Positions 25,863 to 35,264 of a stretch of DNA of 64,000 nucleotides are shown here, one piece after another (the first letter of the stretch is position 1; each line of letters begins with the position of its first letter). The stretch comes from an uncultured Lachnospiraceae bacterium. Lineage in GTDB: Bacteria > Bacillota > Clostridia > Lachnospirales > Lachnospiraceae. The DNA lies in assembly GCA_934351835.1 (NCBI GenBank), contig CAKRJP010000001.1:62001-126000 (forward strand), written 5' to 3'. The position numbers and the translations under genes are program-made. The notes under the pieces are model-generated. The model saw nothing but the letters and a program-made list of their open reading frames with translations. It did no database searches and had not been told where the DNA came from.

Positions 25863-26501
25863 CTATGCACGAATTGATTTTGCAAGTGTTACAGCTTCTT
25901 TTGTCATAGTCTCGATCTTGTCGAACTCGCCGGCTTTAATCATATCGCCTTTTACCATCCAGCTTCCGCCGCAGGCAATGATAGAACTGCAGTTTAAGTA
26001 CTCTTCCAGATTCTTAGCGTTTACGCCGCCTGTAGGCATGAATTTCAGCCCTACATAAGGTGCCGCAAGGGCTTTGATCGTTGCAACTCCGCCGAACTGA
26101 CCTGCCGGGAAGAATTTTACAACCTTAAGTCCGCGTTTTACAGCCTGTGCAACTTCAGAAGGAGTGACGCATCCAGGGAATACCGGGATATCTTTAGACA
26201 GGCAGTAGTCTACGATCTCAGGGTCAAAGCCAGGGCTTACGATGAATTTTGCACCGGACTCTACCGCCAGGTCTACCTGCGCTGTTGTAAGAACAGTACC
26301 AGCTCCGACTAACATATCCGGATACTCAGTTGTCATGATCTTGATAGACTCAGCAGCGGCTGCTGTACGGAAGGTAACCTCTGCACATGGGAGTCCGCCG
26401 TTTACCAATGCTTTTGCCAGCGGCTTCGCATCTTTGGCATCCTCTAAAACAACAACTGGTACGATAAGTGACTCTGCGATTTTCTGTGTCATAGTTTCCA
26501 T
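25863..26501 (-). CDS. eda: KDPG aldolase (2-keto-3-deoxy-6-phosphogluconate / 4-hydroxy-2-oxoglutarate aldolase)
   Basis: Cleaves KDPG to pyruvate and glyceraldehyde 3-phosphate, feeding uronate carbon into glycolysis. The 212-residue class I aldolase has the catalytic Glu in PCAEVTFRT, the segment PGCVTPSEVAQA, and the Schiff-base Lys in VKFFPAGQFGG. Normal length. AAGGAG precedes the ATG at 26501. It sits between uxaB and kdgK, in pathway order. Confidence 0.96.
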   Translation of the reverse strand: METMTQKIAESLIVPVVVLEDAKDAKPLAKALVNGGLPCAEVTFRTAAAAESIKIMTTEYPDMLVGAGTVLTTAQVDLAVESGAKFIVSPGFDPEIVDYCLSKDIPVFPGCVTPSEVAQAVKRGLKVVKFFPAGQFGGVATIKALAAPYVGLKFMPTGGVNAKNLEEYLNCSSIIACGGSWMVKGDMIKAGEFDKIETMTKEAVTLAKSIRA

Positions 26502-26552
26502 GATAGATTCTCCTTTATATATTTTTATATCTTAAAAATGTAACGGTTTTAT

Positions 26553-28040
26553 TTATGCAAGTAATGATTTCATGACTTCGTAAGCGCCCTTTTCACGGAT
26601 CTGAGTCAGATACTGGCAAACAGCAGCTTCAAATCCTTCAAGCTCTGTGAGGTCTTCGCCCCAGAATTCTGTCTCTGTGCATACAGCATGTACAAGATCT
26701 TCCACAGAATCATCTTTGTGGGCTGCGTAGAACTCTAAGATTGCTTTGTCATCTTTGACTGTATAATCATTTCCCGCTCTGCTTGCAGTCAGACCATCCT
26801 CTGTAAGTGTGTGGCCGTTGTAGAATGCAATGTAGAATGCGAAGGATGCTGTAATACATGCCGGAAGAGTTCCCTTGCGATTTATATATTCTTTTAATGA
26901 AGGCATTACGCGGGCTTTCCATTTTGAAGTAGAATTTAAGGAGATGGAAAGCAGTGCGTGGTCGATGAATGGATTTTTGAACCGCTCTGTGACAGCGGCA
27001 GCGAACTCTTCCAGCTCTTCCTTAGGAAGATCAAGTGTAGGGATAATTTCATCGTAAATAGTTTTATTCATAAATCCACAGATTACATCATCGTGCATGC
27101 AGTCTCTGACGATATCCTGTCCTGCAAGATAAGCACCCAGAACGAAAGAAGTATGGGCACCGTTTAAGATGCGGACCTTTCTCTGCTTGTATGGTTTGTG
27201 GTTATCTGTAATCAGGATCGGAAGATCAGTCTTATCTACAGGGAACTCGTCTTTGATAGACTGAGGACCTTCGATTACCCAGAAACCAAAGATTTCTCCG
27301 GTGTCGATCAGATTATCCTCATAACCAAGTTCTTCGCAGATTGCGGCAGCTTCGTTTCTTGGATATCCGGTAACGATACGGTCAACCAGAGTAGAACAGA
27401 AGGTGTTTTCTTCTTTGATCCACTGGATGAAGTCTTCGCCGAGGTTCCACTGTTCGGCATATTTTAATACACATTTCTCTAATTCTTTTCCGTTGTCATC
27501 AATCAGCTCGCAGGAGAGGATGATAAATCCTTTTCCTTTTTCAGAACCGAAGTTCTGGAAACGGCGGTACATGAACTGTGTCAGTTTTCCTGGGTAGCTG
27601 TTTGCCGGTGCATCTGTGAACTGGCAGGATGGATCGTAAGCGATACCAGCCTCTGTGGTATTACATGTGATGAAACGAAGATCCGGATTCTCTGCACAGG
27701 CAAGAAGTGCCTCGAAATCTTTGTAAGGGTTCAGACAGCGGCTGACACATGAGATCACACGTTTTTGGTTGACTTCTTTTCCATCCTGGAATCCTCGAAG
27801 GAACAGAGTGTATAATCCGTCCTGTTCGTTGATCATATCGGCAAGTCCGCCGCCGATCGGCTGGCAGAGCACAACTTTAGAGTTGAATCCTGCTTTTTCG
27901 TTTAAGACGTCGATAAAGTAATCAACGAAAGCACGGAGAAAATTTCCTTCTCCGAACTGAAGTACACGCTCTGGAGCGTTTTCTAAGAGATATCCGTCGT
28001 ATCCCTGTTCTTTTAAAGTCTCATAAGAAAGTTTTTTCAT
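26553..28040 (-). CDS. uxaB: Tagaturonate reductase (altronate oxidoreductase)
   Basis: NADH-dependent reduction of tagaturonate to altronate, the second step of galacturonate breakdown. The 495-residue product belongs to the mannitol/polyol dehydrogenase superfamily: RVLQFGEGNFLRAFVDYFID near the N-terminus and the catalytic Lys region KVRILNGAHTSFVLG. It is called tagaturonate rather than fructuronate reductase because altronate dehydratase, not mannonate dehydratase, lies next to it. AAAGGA precedes ATG 28040. Confidence 0.93.
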   Translation of the reverse strand: MKKLSYETLKEQGYDGYLLENAPERVLQFGEGNFLRAFVDYFIDVLNEKAGFNSKVVLCQPIGGGLADMINEQDGLYTLFLRGFQDGKEVNQKRVISCVSRCLNPYKDFEALLACAENPDLRFITCNTTEAGIAYDPSCQFTDAPANSYPGKLTQFMYRRFQNFGSEKGKGFIILSCELIDDNGKELEKCVLKYAEQWNLGEDFIQWIKEENTFCSTLVDRIVTGYPRNEAAAICEELGYEDNLIDTGEIFGFWVIEGPQSIKDEFPVDKTDLPILITDNHKPYKQRKVRILNGAHTSFVLGAYLAGQDIVRDCMHDDVICGFMNKTIYDEIIPTLDLPKEELEEFAAAVTERFKNPFIDHALLSISLNSTSKWKARVMPSLKEYINRKGTLPACITASFAFYIAFYNGHTLTEDGLTASRAGNDYTVKDDKAILEFYAAHKDDSVEDLVHAVCTETEFWGEDLTELEGFEAAVCQYLTQIREKGAYEVMKSLLA

Positions 28041-28078
28041 AATAGATGTATTCCTTTCGATTAAAATATTTATATTTA

Positions 28079-29560
28079 CTACAGTGTAACTCCCTGTTTG
28101 AAGATCGCCATATCATGGAAACCGGCTTCTTCAGATTTTGATTTTTTACCAGAAGCAATATCCAGGACAAAGTCCAGAAGTTCGTCTGATAACTGATCTA
28201 AAGGAGTGTCATCGACCATAACACCACAGTTAAAGTCGATCCAGTTCTGCTTCTTTGAAGCAAGCAGATTGTTGGTAGATATTTTCACTGTTGGTACCGG
28301 GCTGGCAAATGGTGTTCCACGTCCGGTGGTAAATAAAACGATGTGTGCACCGGATGCTGCAAGAGCGGTAGATGCTACAAGGTCGTTGCCGGGAGCACTT
28401 AACAGGTTGAGACCTTTGGCTTTTACAGGCTCACCGTAAGAGAGAACTCCCATCACCGGAGCACTTCCGGATTTCTGGGTACAACCCAGGGATTTGTCTT
28501 CCAGACTGGAGATTCCGCCCTTTTTGTTTCCAGGAGATGGATTCTCGTAGATTGTCTGGTTGTGACTTTTGAAATAATTCTTAAAGTCATTCACAAGAGC
28601 AACTGTCTGGTCAAATAATTCTTCCGTCTCGCAACGGTTCATCAGAGAAACTTCGGCACCGAACATCTCAGGAACCTCTGTGAGAATTGTAGATCCGCCC
28701 ATGGAGATCAGCTTGTCTGAAAATGCGCCGACTGTCGGGTTGGCAGTAATTCCGGAAAGTCCGTCGGAACCTCCGCATTTCATACCGATGACCAGTTCAG
28801 AAGCACTGATTGGTTCTCTGTGGAACTGTGATGCGTATTCAATCAGCTCTTTTACAATCTGAATACTGTCGGCAATCTCGTCTTCGCTCTCCTGAGCAAC
28901 GAGAAAACGTACGCGTTCGCTGTCGTAGTCTCCGATAAATTTTTTTAATTCGTCAATGTTACTGTTCTCACATCCAAGACCGAGGACCAGAACACCTCCG
29001 GCATTTGGATGATTGACCAGATCAGCAAGGATTGTTCTGGTATTATCCTGATCATCCCCCATCTGTGAACATCCGTAAGGATGTGGGAATGCACAGATGC
29101 CGTCAATCTGATCTGTCATATATCTCTGGGAAGCACGTTCGATCGCTGTTGCTACATTATTGACACATCCAACCGTCGGGATGATCCAGATTTCATTGCG
29201 GACACCAACGCGTCCGTCTTTTCTGCGATAGCCCCGGAAATATTTTGGCTCTTTCGCTGGCAGTTCAGAAACGTTCTTATTATAAGTATAAGTAAGAAGA
29301 TCTCCGAGACCTGTTTTTAAATTATGAGTGTGGATCCAGGAACCGACAGGGATATCTGCGGTTGCATGTCCGATCGGGTTACCATATTTAATAATGGAAT
29401 CACCTGTTTTTAAATCCTGAAGCGCGAACTTATGACCCTGCATGATATCTTCTGTCAAGGTGATCGTTACATCTTCCAGTTCAACTACAGTGCCTTTTGA
29501 TAAAGGTAAAAGAGCAACTGCTACATTATCTAATGGATTGATTCTTATAAATGATTTCAA
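28079..29560 (-). CDS. uxaA: Altronate dehydratase
   Basis: Converts altronate to 2-keto-3-deoxygluconate. The product has a small N-terminal SAF-type domain (about 1-90, ending GSWIHTHNLKTGL) and the UxaA catalytic domain with FRGYRRKDGRVGVRNEIWI, PHPYGCSQMGDD, MKCGGSDGLSGITANP and GCTQKSG. Start: an ATG at 29599 is in frame, but the AAGGAGGTA site (29571-29579, minus strand) lies downstream of it. The TTG at 29560, 12 bases from that site, gives the normal family start (KSFIRINPLDNVAVAL), so 493 residues. First gene of the minus-strand operon, behind an operator at 29610-29627. Confidence 0.92.
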   Translation of the reverse strand: MKSFIRINPLDNVAVALLPLSKGTVVELEDVTITLTEDIMQGHKFALQDLKTGDSIIKYGNPIGHATADIPVGSWIHTHNLKTGLGDLLTYTYNKNVSELPAKEPKYFRGYRRKDGRVGVRNEIWIIPTVGCVNNVATAIERASQRYMTDQIDGICAFPHPYGCSQMGDDQDNTRTILADLVNHPNAGGVLVLGLGCENSNIDELKKFIGDYDSERVRFLVAQESEDEIADSIQIVKELIEYASQFHREPISASELVIGMKCGGSDGLSGITANPTVGAFSDKLISMGGSTILTEVPEMFGAEVSLMNRCETEELFDQTVALVNDFKNYFKSHNQTIYENPSPGNKKGGISSLEDKSLGCTQKSGSAPVMGVLSYGEPVKAKGLNLLSAPGNDLVASTALAASGAHIVLFTTGRGTPFASPVPTVKISTNNLLASKKQNWIDFNCGVMVDDTPLDQLSDELLDFVLDIASGKKSKSEEAGFHDMAIFKQGVTL

Positions 29561-29609
29561 TGAATCAACGTACCTCCTTCTCAATGAATAATGAAACAAA
29601 TAGTAACAA

Positions 29610-29657
29610 AATGTAAGGGCTTACATTGAATTTACAACCATTCGTCAGAAACGTCAA
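29610..29657 (-). promoter_or_regulatory. uxaA promoter with LacI-type operator
   Basis: Minus-strand TTGACG (29657-29652) and TAAATT (29634-29629) with 17-bp spacing. AATGTAAGGGCTTACATT at 29610-29627, with 8-bp perfect arms around GG, lies just downstream of the -10 box, where a bound repressor would block initiation. The same TGTAAG-GG-CTTAC core recurs at the divergent promoter. Confidence 0.75.
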
Positions 29658-29741
29658 TAGAAAATGTAAAAAAAGAAAATAATAGTTAAAATGCATAAAA
29701 ACTGTGTAAAAAGATTGTGAAAAATGCGAACAATCTTGTCC

Positions 29742-29794
29742 TTGATTTTACAACAGACAACCCCTATACTGAAAATACAATGTAAGGGCTTACG
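29742..29794 (+). promoter_or_regulatory. TRAP-uxaC promoter with LacI-type operator
   Basis: TTGATT (29742-29747) and TATACT (29765-29770) with exact 17-bp spacing. The operator TGTAAGGGCTTACG (29781-29794) overlaps the expected transcription start. It differs from the uxaA operator core only in the last base. The likely ligand is the LacI-family protein encoded at 34254. Confidence 0.75.
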
Positions 29795-29854
29795 TAACGA
29801 AAATAAAACTACAGATTATGAATTTTGTAGAATCTGAAAGGGGAAACAAAGAAG

Positions 29855-30889
29855 ATGGTCAATTTTAAAAGAATTGTCAGTACAGCGCTTTGTGTATGTA
29901 TGGTAGGAATACTGGCAGCCGGATGTGGAAGCAACTCAGGCACAAGTTCTAAGAAAAGAATTATCCGAGTTGCACTTTCACAGTCAGAGGAGCATCCGGA
30001 ATATAAAGGAATGGAAGAATTTAAAGAATATGTAGAATCTAAGCTGGGAGATAAATATGAAGTACAGATTTTTCCAAATGAGCTTTTAGGAAGTCAGACA
30101 AAAGCGATTGAGCTGACACAGACAGGTGCGATTGATTTTACAGTTGCAGGAACACCGAACCTGGAAGTATTTGCAGATGTGTACGAAGTATTTAGTATGC
30201 CGTACTTATTTACATCGGAAGAAGCTTACTTTGCGGCGATGAATGATACAGATTATATGAATAAGATTTATGCATCTACAGAAGATACCGGATTACAGGT
30301 AGTGACATGGTACAACGTAGGAACGAGAAACTTCTATGCGAAGAAACCGATCAACACACCGGATGATCTGAAAGGTTTAAAAATCCGTGTACAGCAGAGC
30401 CCGGCAAGTATTAAGATGGCGAAGGCATTTGGCGCTGCAGCATCTCCGATGAGTTTCGGTGAGGTTTATACGGCAATCCAGCAGGGCGTAATTGATGGTG
30501 CTGAGAACAACGAGCTGGCACTTACCGATAATAAACACGGAGAGGTTGCAAAATACTTTACCTATTCTAAACATCAGATGATCCCGGATGTACTGATCGC
30601 AAACTATAAATTCTTAAATGAATTAAGCGATGATGAGAGAGAAGTGTTTGAGGAAGCAGCTAAGATTTCCACAGAGACAGAGCTGGCAGCGTGGGAAGAA
30701 GATGTAGCGGCAGCTAAAAAGACTGCAGAAGAAGATATGGGTGTTACATTTATTGAGCCGGATATCAACGTATTTAAAGATAAGGTAAAAAATGTACAGA
30801 AAGAGATGCTGGAGGCGAACCCGAACATCCGTGATCTGTATGACCATATCCAGGAATACAACGAGAAATATGCAAAGGAGGACAAATAG
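29855..30889 (+). CDS. TRAP transporter solute-binding lipoprotein (DctP family), probable uronate binding
   Basis: The extracytoplasmic binding component of a TRAP transporter, 344 residues. Lipoprotein signal with lipobox LAAGC near residue 24. DctP features include ELTQTGAIDFTVAG, FSMPYLF, the substrate-carboxylate region LKGLKIRVQQSP, and EVYTAIQQGVIDGAENN. It heads the plus-strand operon and is followed immediately by the small and large permeases, then glucuronate isomerase. Galacturonate or glucuronate is the probable substrate by context. AGGGG lies 15 bases before ATG 29855. Confidence 0.92.
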   Translation: MVNFKRIVSTALCVCMVGILAAGCGSNSGTSSKKRIIRVALSQSEEHPEYKGMEEFKEYVESKLGDKYEVQIFPNELLGSQTKAIELTQTGAIDFTVAGTPNLEVFADVYEVFSMPYLFTSEEAYFAAMNDTDYMNKIYASTEDTGLQVVTWYNVGTRNFYAKKPINTPDDLKGLKIRVQQSPASIKMAKAFGAAASPMSFGEVYTAIQQGVIDGAENNELALTDNKHGEVAKYFTYSKHQMIPDVLIANYKFLNELSDDEREVFEEAAKISTETELAAWEEDVAAAKKTAEEDMGVTFIEPDINVFKDKVKNVQKEMLEANPNIRDLYDHIQEYNEKYAKEDK

Positions 30890-31393
30890 ATGGAAGCATT
30901 ACATAAAATCAGAAAAGGTCTGGATGCTGTAGTAGGAACTATCTGCGTGGTCCTTTTTGCAATGATGGTTCTGGTGGGAACCTATCAGATCGTTACAAGA
31001 TTTATATTTAACAGTCCAAGTACTGTATCAGAAGAACTTCTGACTTATACATTTGCATGGATGGCAATGTTTGCAACTGCCTATGTATTTGGAAAACGTG
31101 ATCATATGAGAATGACATTCGTAGTAGACAAGCTTGGTGCTTCTCAGAGAAAAGTGTTAGAGATTGTGATTGAGATCCTTGTTATTGCATTCGCATGTAT
31201 TGTACTGATCTACGGTGGATTTACGATCATGGGACTTACAATGACTCAGAAAACAGCGTCTCTTGGAGTTATGATGGGCGTGATCTATTCGGTTGTACCG
31301 ATCACAGGAATCCTGATTGCAATTTATGGTGTTTTAAATGTAGTTGATCTTGTGACAGGATATGACAGTACGAAAGTAGAGGAGGAAAAGTAG
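30890..31393 (+). CDS. TRAP transporter small permease (DctQ)
   Basis: A 167-residue protein with four predicted membrane spans (for example GTICVVLFAMMVLVGTYQIV), conserved EELLTYTFAWMAMFATAYVFGKRDHM and the C-terminal part typical of DctQ. It starts at the base after the dctP stop, so translation is coupled. It works with the large permease as a Na+ or H+ driven uptake channel. Confidence 0.92.
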   Translation: MEALHKIRKGLDAVVGTICVVLFAMMVLVGTYQIVTRFIFNSPSTVSEELLTYTFAWMAMFATAYVFGKRDHMRMTFVVDKLGASQRKVLEIVIEILVIAFACIVLIYGGFTIMGLTMTQKTASLGVMMGVIYSVVPITGILIAIYGVLNVVDLVTGYDSTKVEEEK

Positions 31394-31394
31394 T

Positions 31395-32702
31395 ATGAAT
31401 ATAGCACTTACATCCGGACTGATCATTTTAGTCCTCTTAATTATCATGCTGATCGCAGGTGTGCCGATCGCAGTTGCACTCGGCGTATCGTCTGTATGTG
31501 CGATCCTGCCGGTTATGAATCTTGACGTTGCCGTACTTACCGGATGCCAGAGAATTTTCTCAGGTATCTCCGTATTCAGTCTGCTTGCAATCCCGTTTTT
31601 TATCCTCGCAGGTAATATCATGAACAAAGGTGGTATCGCCGTAAGACTGATCAACCTTGCAAAACTGATCACAGGACGTGCTCCGGGAGCTCTGGCTCAG
31701 ACAAATGTACTTGCAAATATGTTATTTGGTTCTATTTCAGGATCCGGTACAGCAGCAGCTTCTGCTATGGGATCTATCATTGGACCTATTGAAAAAGAAG
31801 AAGGATACGATCCGAACTTCTCAGCAGCCGTTAATATCGCAACTGCACCTACAGGACTTCTGATTCCGCCAAGTAACGTTATGATCACATATTCCCTGGT
31901 CAGCGGCGGAACATCTGTAGCGGCACTTTTCATGGCAGGTTACATTCCAGGAATTTTATGGGGACTTGCTTGTATGCTGGTGGTATACGTAATTGCCAAG
32001 AAAAAAGGCTATCGTGCAAAGACGAAATTCTCTGCAAAAGAAGCCGGAAAAATCATATTACAGGCAGTACCTTGTTTACTTCTGATTGTAATCGTAATCG
32101 GAGGAATCATCTTCGGTATCTTCACAGCAACAGAAGGTTCGGTGGTAGCCGTTGTATACAGTTTGGTACTTTCCTTATTTGTATATAAATCAATCACATT
32201 TAAAGAGATTCCGCAGATTTTGAGAGACAGCGCGGAGATGACGGGTATCATTATTTTCCTGATCGGTGTATCAAGTATCATGTCATGGGTTATGGCATTT
32301 ACAAATATACCGGCCCTGGTTTCATCAGCACTGTTATCTGTCAGCAGCAACAAAATCGTAATCTTACTGTTGATCAACATCATCTTACTGATCGTAGGAA
32401 CATTTATGGATATGACACCGGCGTGTCTGATTTTCACTCCGATCTTTCTTCCGGTGTGTACTGCACTTGGTATGAACACGATCCACTTTGGTATCATGAT
32501 GATCCTCAACCTTTGTATCGGAACCATCACACCTCCGGTGGGAACAACACTGTTCGTTGGTGTTAAGGTTGGTAACGTACAGCTTGAGAGTGTGATCAAA
32601 CAGTTACTGGTCTACTTTGCAGCAATCTTTATTGTATTGATGTTTGTAACATATATTCCGGCTCTGAGTTTATGGCTTCCAAAACTGATGGGATATATTT
32701 AA
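31395..32702 (+). CDS. TRAP transporter large permease (DctM)
   Basis: The 435-residue channel subunit with about 12 membrane spans. DctM family segments include GVPIAVALGVSS, FFILAGNIMNKGGIAVRLI, NMLFGSISGSGTAAASAMGSI, PTGLLIPPSN, FMDMTPACLIFTPIFLP and TPPVGTTLFVG. It starts one base after the small-permease stop. Length and order match standard dctPQM operons. Confidence 0.95.
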   Translation: MNIALTSGLIILVLLIIMLIAGVPIAVALGVSSVCAILPVMNLDVAVLTGCQRIFSGISVFSLLAIPFFILAGNIMNKGGIAVRLINLAKLITGRAPGALAQTNVLANMLFGSISGSGTAAASAMGSIIGPIEKEEGYDPNFSAAVNIATAPTGLLIPPSNVMITYSLVSGGTSVAALFMAGYIPGILWGLACMLVVYVIAKKKGYRAKTKFSAKEAGKIILQAVPCLLLIVIVIGGIIFGIFTATEGSVVAVVYSLVLSLFVYKSITFKEIPQILRDSAEMTGIIIFLIGVSSIMSWVMAFTNIPALVSSALLSVSSNKIVILLLINIILLIVGTFMDMTPACLIFTPIFLPVCTALGMNTIHFGIMMILNLCIGTITPPVGTTLFVGVKVGNVQLESVIKQLLVYFAAIFIVLMFVTYIPALSLWLPKLMGYI

Positions 32703-32730
32703 GAGATAAATAAAAGGAGATTTTGAGACG

Positions 32731-34137
32731 ATGAAAAATTTTATGGATAAAGATTTTTTGCTTTCTTCAGAAACAGCACAGAAATTATTTCACGAGTATG
32801 CAGATAAGATGCCGATCGTAGATTATCACTGCCATATTAATCCACAGGAAATCGCGGAGGACCGTAAATTCGAGAATATCACACAGGTATGGCTTGGTGG
32901 AGATCATTACAAATGGCGTCAGATGAGATCCAACGGTGTGGATGAGTATTATATCACAGGTGGTGCAAGCGACCGTGAGAAGTTCCAGAAATGGGCAGAG
33001 ACTCTGGCGAAAGCTATCGGCAACCCACTGTATCACTGGAGCCATCTGGAACTTCAGAGATATTTCGGGTATACAGGATATCTGAACGGAGATACCGCAG
33101 AGGAAGTATGGAATCTTTGCAATGAGAAATTAAAAGAGGATGGAATGTCTGTAAGGAATATCATCCGCAAATCAAATGTAAAACTGATCTGTACAACGGA
33201 TGATCCGGTAGATGATCTGAAATGGCACAAGGTACTGGCAGAGGATGACAGTTTTGAAGTAAAAGTACTTCCGGCATGGCGTCCTGACAAGGCAATGAAC
33301 CTTGAAAAACCAGAGTATGCTGATTATATGCATACATTATCAGAAGTAAGTGGCGTTAAAATCGAGCATTTTGCAGATTTAAAAGAAGCACTTCTTAACA
33401 GAATGGATTATTTTGCAAGTCTTGGATGCAGCGTATCGGACCATGCATTAGAGTATGTAATGTATGCACCGGCTTCTGAAGAGACTGTAGATGAGATTTT
33501 CAGAAAACGTCTGAACGGTGAAACTATCACAAGAGAAGAAGAAATGATCTTTAAGACTGCATTTATGCAGTTTGTAGGAAAAGCATACCATGAGAAAAAC
33601 TGGGTAATGCAGATCCATTACGGATGCAAGAGAGACAATAACAAATTAATGTACGATAAACTTGGTCCGGATACAGGATATGACTGCATCAACAACTACG
33701 CACCAAGTGCACAGACAGCAGATTTCTTAAACTCACTGATCGCGACAGATGAGCTTCCAAAGACAATCCTGTACTCATTGAATCCGAATGATAATGAAGC
33801 AATCGGAACAATCCTTGGGTGCTTCCAGGGAACAGAGGCAGCAGGAAAGATCCAGCAGGGAAGTGCATGGTGGTTCAACGATCATAAGACAGGAATGATC
33901 GCACAGATGACATCCCTTGCAAATCTTGGACTGTTATCTAATTTTGTAGGTATGCTGACAGATTCCAGAAGCTTCTTATCTTATACAAGACATGAGTATT
34001 TCAGAAGGATTTTATGCGAGTTGATCGGCGGATGGGTAGAGAATGGAGAATATCCGGCAGATTACAAGACTTTGGAAGAAATCGTTTGTGGAATTTCTTA
34101 TAATAATGCTGTAAAATATTTTGGATTTGACCTGTAA
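32731..34137 (+). CDS. uxaC: Glucuronate (uronate) isomerase
   Basis: Isomerises galacturonate to tagaturonate and glucuronate to fructuronate, the entry step of hexuronate catabolism. The 468-residue amidohydrolase-like product has IVDYHCHINPQEIAEDRKF (metal His pair), WKVRQM-type WRQMRSNGV, TTDDPVDDLKWH, MQIHYGC and TDSRSFLSYTRHEYFRR. A good AAAGGAG site precedes ATG 32731. It lies at the end of the TRAP operon, before a terminator. Confidence 0.96.
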   Translation: MKNFMDKDFLLSSETAQKLFHEYADKMPIVDYHCHINPQEIAEDRKFENITQVWLGGDHYKWRQMRSNGVDEYYITGGASDREKFQKWAETLAKAIGNPLYHWSHLELQRYFGYTGYLNGDTAEEVWNLCNEKLKEDGMSVRNIIRKSNVKLICTTDDPVDDLKWHKVLAEDDSFEVKVLPAWRPDKAMNLEKPEYADYMHTLSEVSGVKIEHFADLKEALLNRMDYFASLGCSVSDHALEYVMYAPASEETVDEIFRKRLNGETITREEEMIFKTAFMQFVGKAYHEKNWVMQIHYGCKRDNNKLMYDKLGPDTGYDCINNYAPSAQTADFLNSLIATDELPKTILYSLNPNDNEAIGTILGCFQGTEAAGKIQQGSAWWFNDHKTGMIAQMTSLANLGLLSNFVGMLTDSRSFLSYTRHEYFRRILCELIGGWVENGEYPADYKTLEEIVCGISYNNAVKYFGFDL

Positions 34138-34176
34138 TCAGACAGGTGATAAAATGAATATCGCTTAGAAAAACTT

Positions 34177-34217
34177 AGCATATCGGATAATGAAAAGATT
34201 TGTCCGGTATGCTTTTA
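34177..34217 (+). terminator. Terminator between uxaC and the lacI-type gene
   Basis: 13-bp stem AGCATATCGGATA / TGTCCGGTATGCT (two wobble pairs) with an 11-base loop and a TTTT tail. It separates the catabolic genes from the regulator and probably lowers regulator expression by partial termination. Confidence 0.78.
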
Positions 34218-34253
34218 AAATCTATAAAGAAATAGAATGGCAGGTGAAGACAT

Positions 34254-35261
34254 ATTAATATTTATGATATTGCAAAACTGGCGAATGTATCTATCGCAAC
34301 TGTCTCAAGAGTAGTGAATGACAGCCCGAAAGTCAGTGAAAAGACAAAAGAAAAAGTACTTGCAGTGATGCGGGAACATGAATATACGCCGAATGCATTT
34401 GCCAGAGGACTCGGACTTGGAACAATGAAGACAGTAGGAATTATCTGCCCGGACATTTCGAATATTTATATGGCAAGAGCGGTTTCCCATCTGGAGAACA
34501 GTCTGCACGAATATGGATATGACTGTATCCTTGGATGCAGTGGTTATAAGCAGGAAGAAAAAGAGAATTATGTAAAATTATTGCTGTCTAAGAAAATCGA
34601 CACTCTGGTACTGGTAGGTTCTACTTACGCAGGAAATGGAAAGGATGAATTTGATACCGATTATATCCGGGAGGCAGCTGCACAGACACCGATATTCATG
34701 ATCAACGCAAAGGTGACAGGAGAGAATATCTACTGTGCGTATGCGGATGATTTTCAGGCGACTTACGAAGTGACAAAGGAATACATAAGACGAGGCCGCA
34801 AGAAGATTTTATTTATGTATAATAATGATTCTTTCAGTGCCAGACGGAAGATGGCAGGATATGAGGCAGCACTCCGCGAGGCTGATTATCCGATCAAAGG
34901 AGAACTGAAATTTAAGACAAAGAATAATATTGAGTATGCCAAGAATATGCTTTTAGAATATAACCGTGTCCTTGATTTTGACAGTATTCTGGCAACGGAG
35001 GATGGAATGGCCATCGGAGCTGTGAAGTATGCGAAGATCAAAGGGCTGGAAATACCGGAGGATTTATCGGTCACCGGATATGGTGATACGATCCTGGCAG
35101 TGAGCTGTGAGCCGGAACTTACTTCTATCGACAGTAAACTCGGGACTCTCTGTAAGACTACAGTGGATCACATGATCGCACTTCTGGAGCGGGAAGAGAA
35201 GATTGAACAAACGGTGAACATTCCGTGTGAGATCGTCAAACGGTGTACGACAGATTTTTAA
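34254..35261 (+). CDS. LacI-family regulator of the uronate genes, apparent ATT start
   Basis: A repressor of 335 residues. The N-terminal helix-turn-helix reads NIYDIAKLANVSIATVSRVV and must begin upstream of the first ATG/GTG-type codon (GTG 34314, which would cut the DNA-binding helices). In that frame a TGA lies at 34245, so only AGA, CAT and ATT precede the helix. ATT 34254 sits 6 bases after AGGTGA (34242-34247) and is the best start. The ligand domain (TVGIICPDISNIYMARAV onward) and the C-terminal VTGYGD segment are normal. Its probable operators are the TGTAAG dyads at 29610 and 29781. Possible ATG-to-ATT mutation, natural AUU initiation or sequencing error. Confidence 0.85.
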   Translation: MNIYDIAKLANVSIATVSRVVNDSPKVSEKTKEKVLAVMREHEYTPNAFARGLGLGTMKTVGIICPDISNIYMARAVSHLENSLHEYGYDCILGCSGYKQEEKENYVKLLLSKKIDTLVLVGSTYAGNGKDEFDTDYIREAAAQTPIFMINAKVTGENIYCAYADDFQATYEVTKEYIRRGRKKILFMYNNDSFSARRKMAGYEAALREADYPIKGELKFKTKNNIEYAKNMLLEYNRVLDFDSILATEDGMAIGAVKYAKIKGLEIPEDLSVTGYGDTILAVSCEPELTSIDSKLGTLCKTTVDHMIALLEREEKIEQTVNIPCEIVKRCTTDF

Positions 35262-35264
35262 GAA

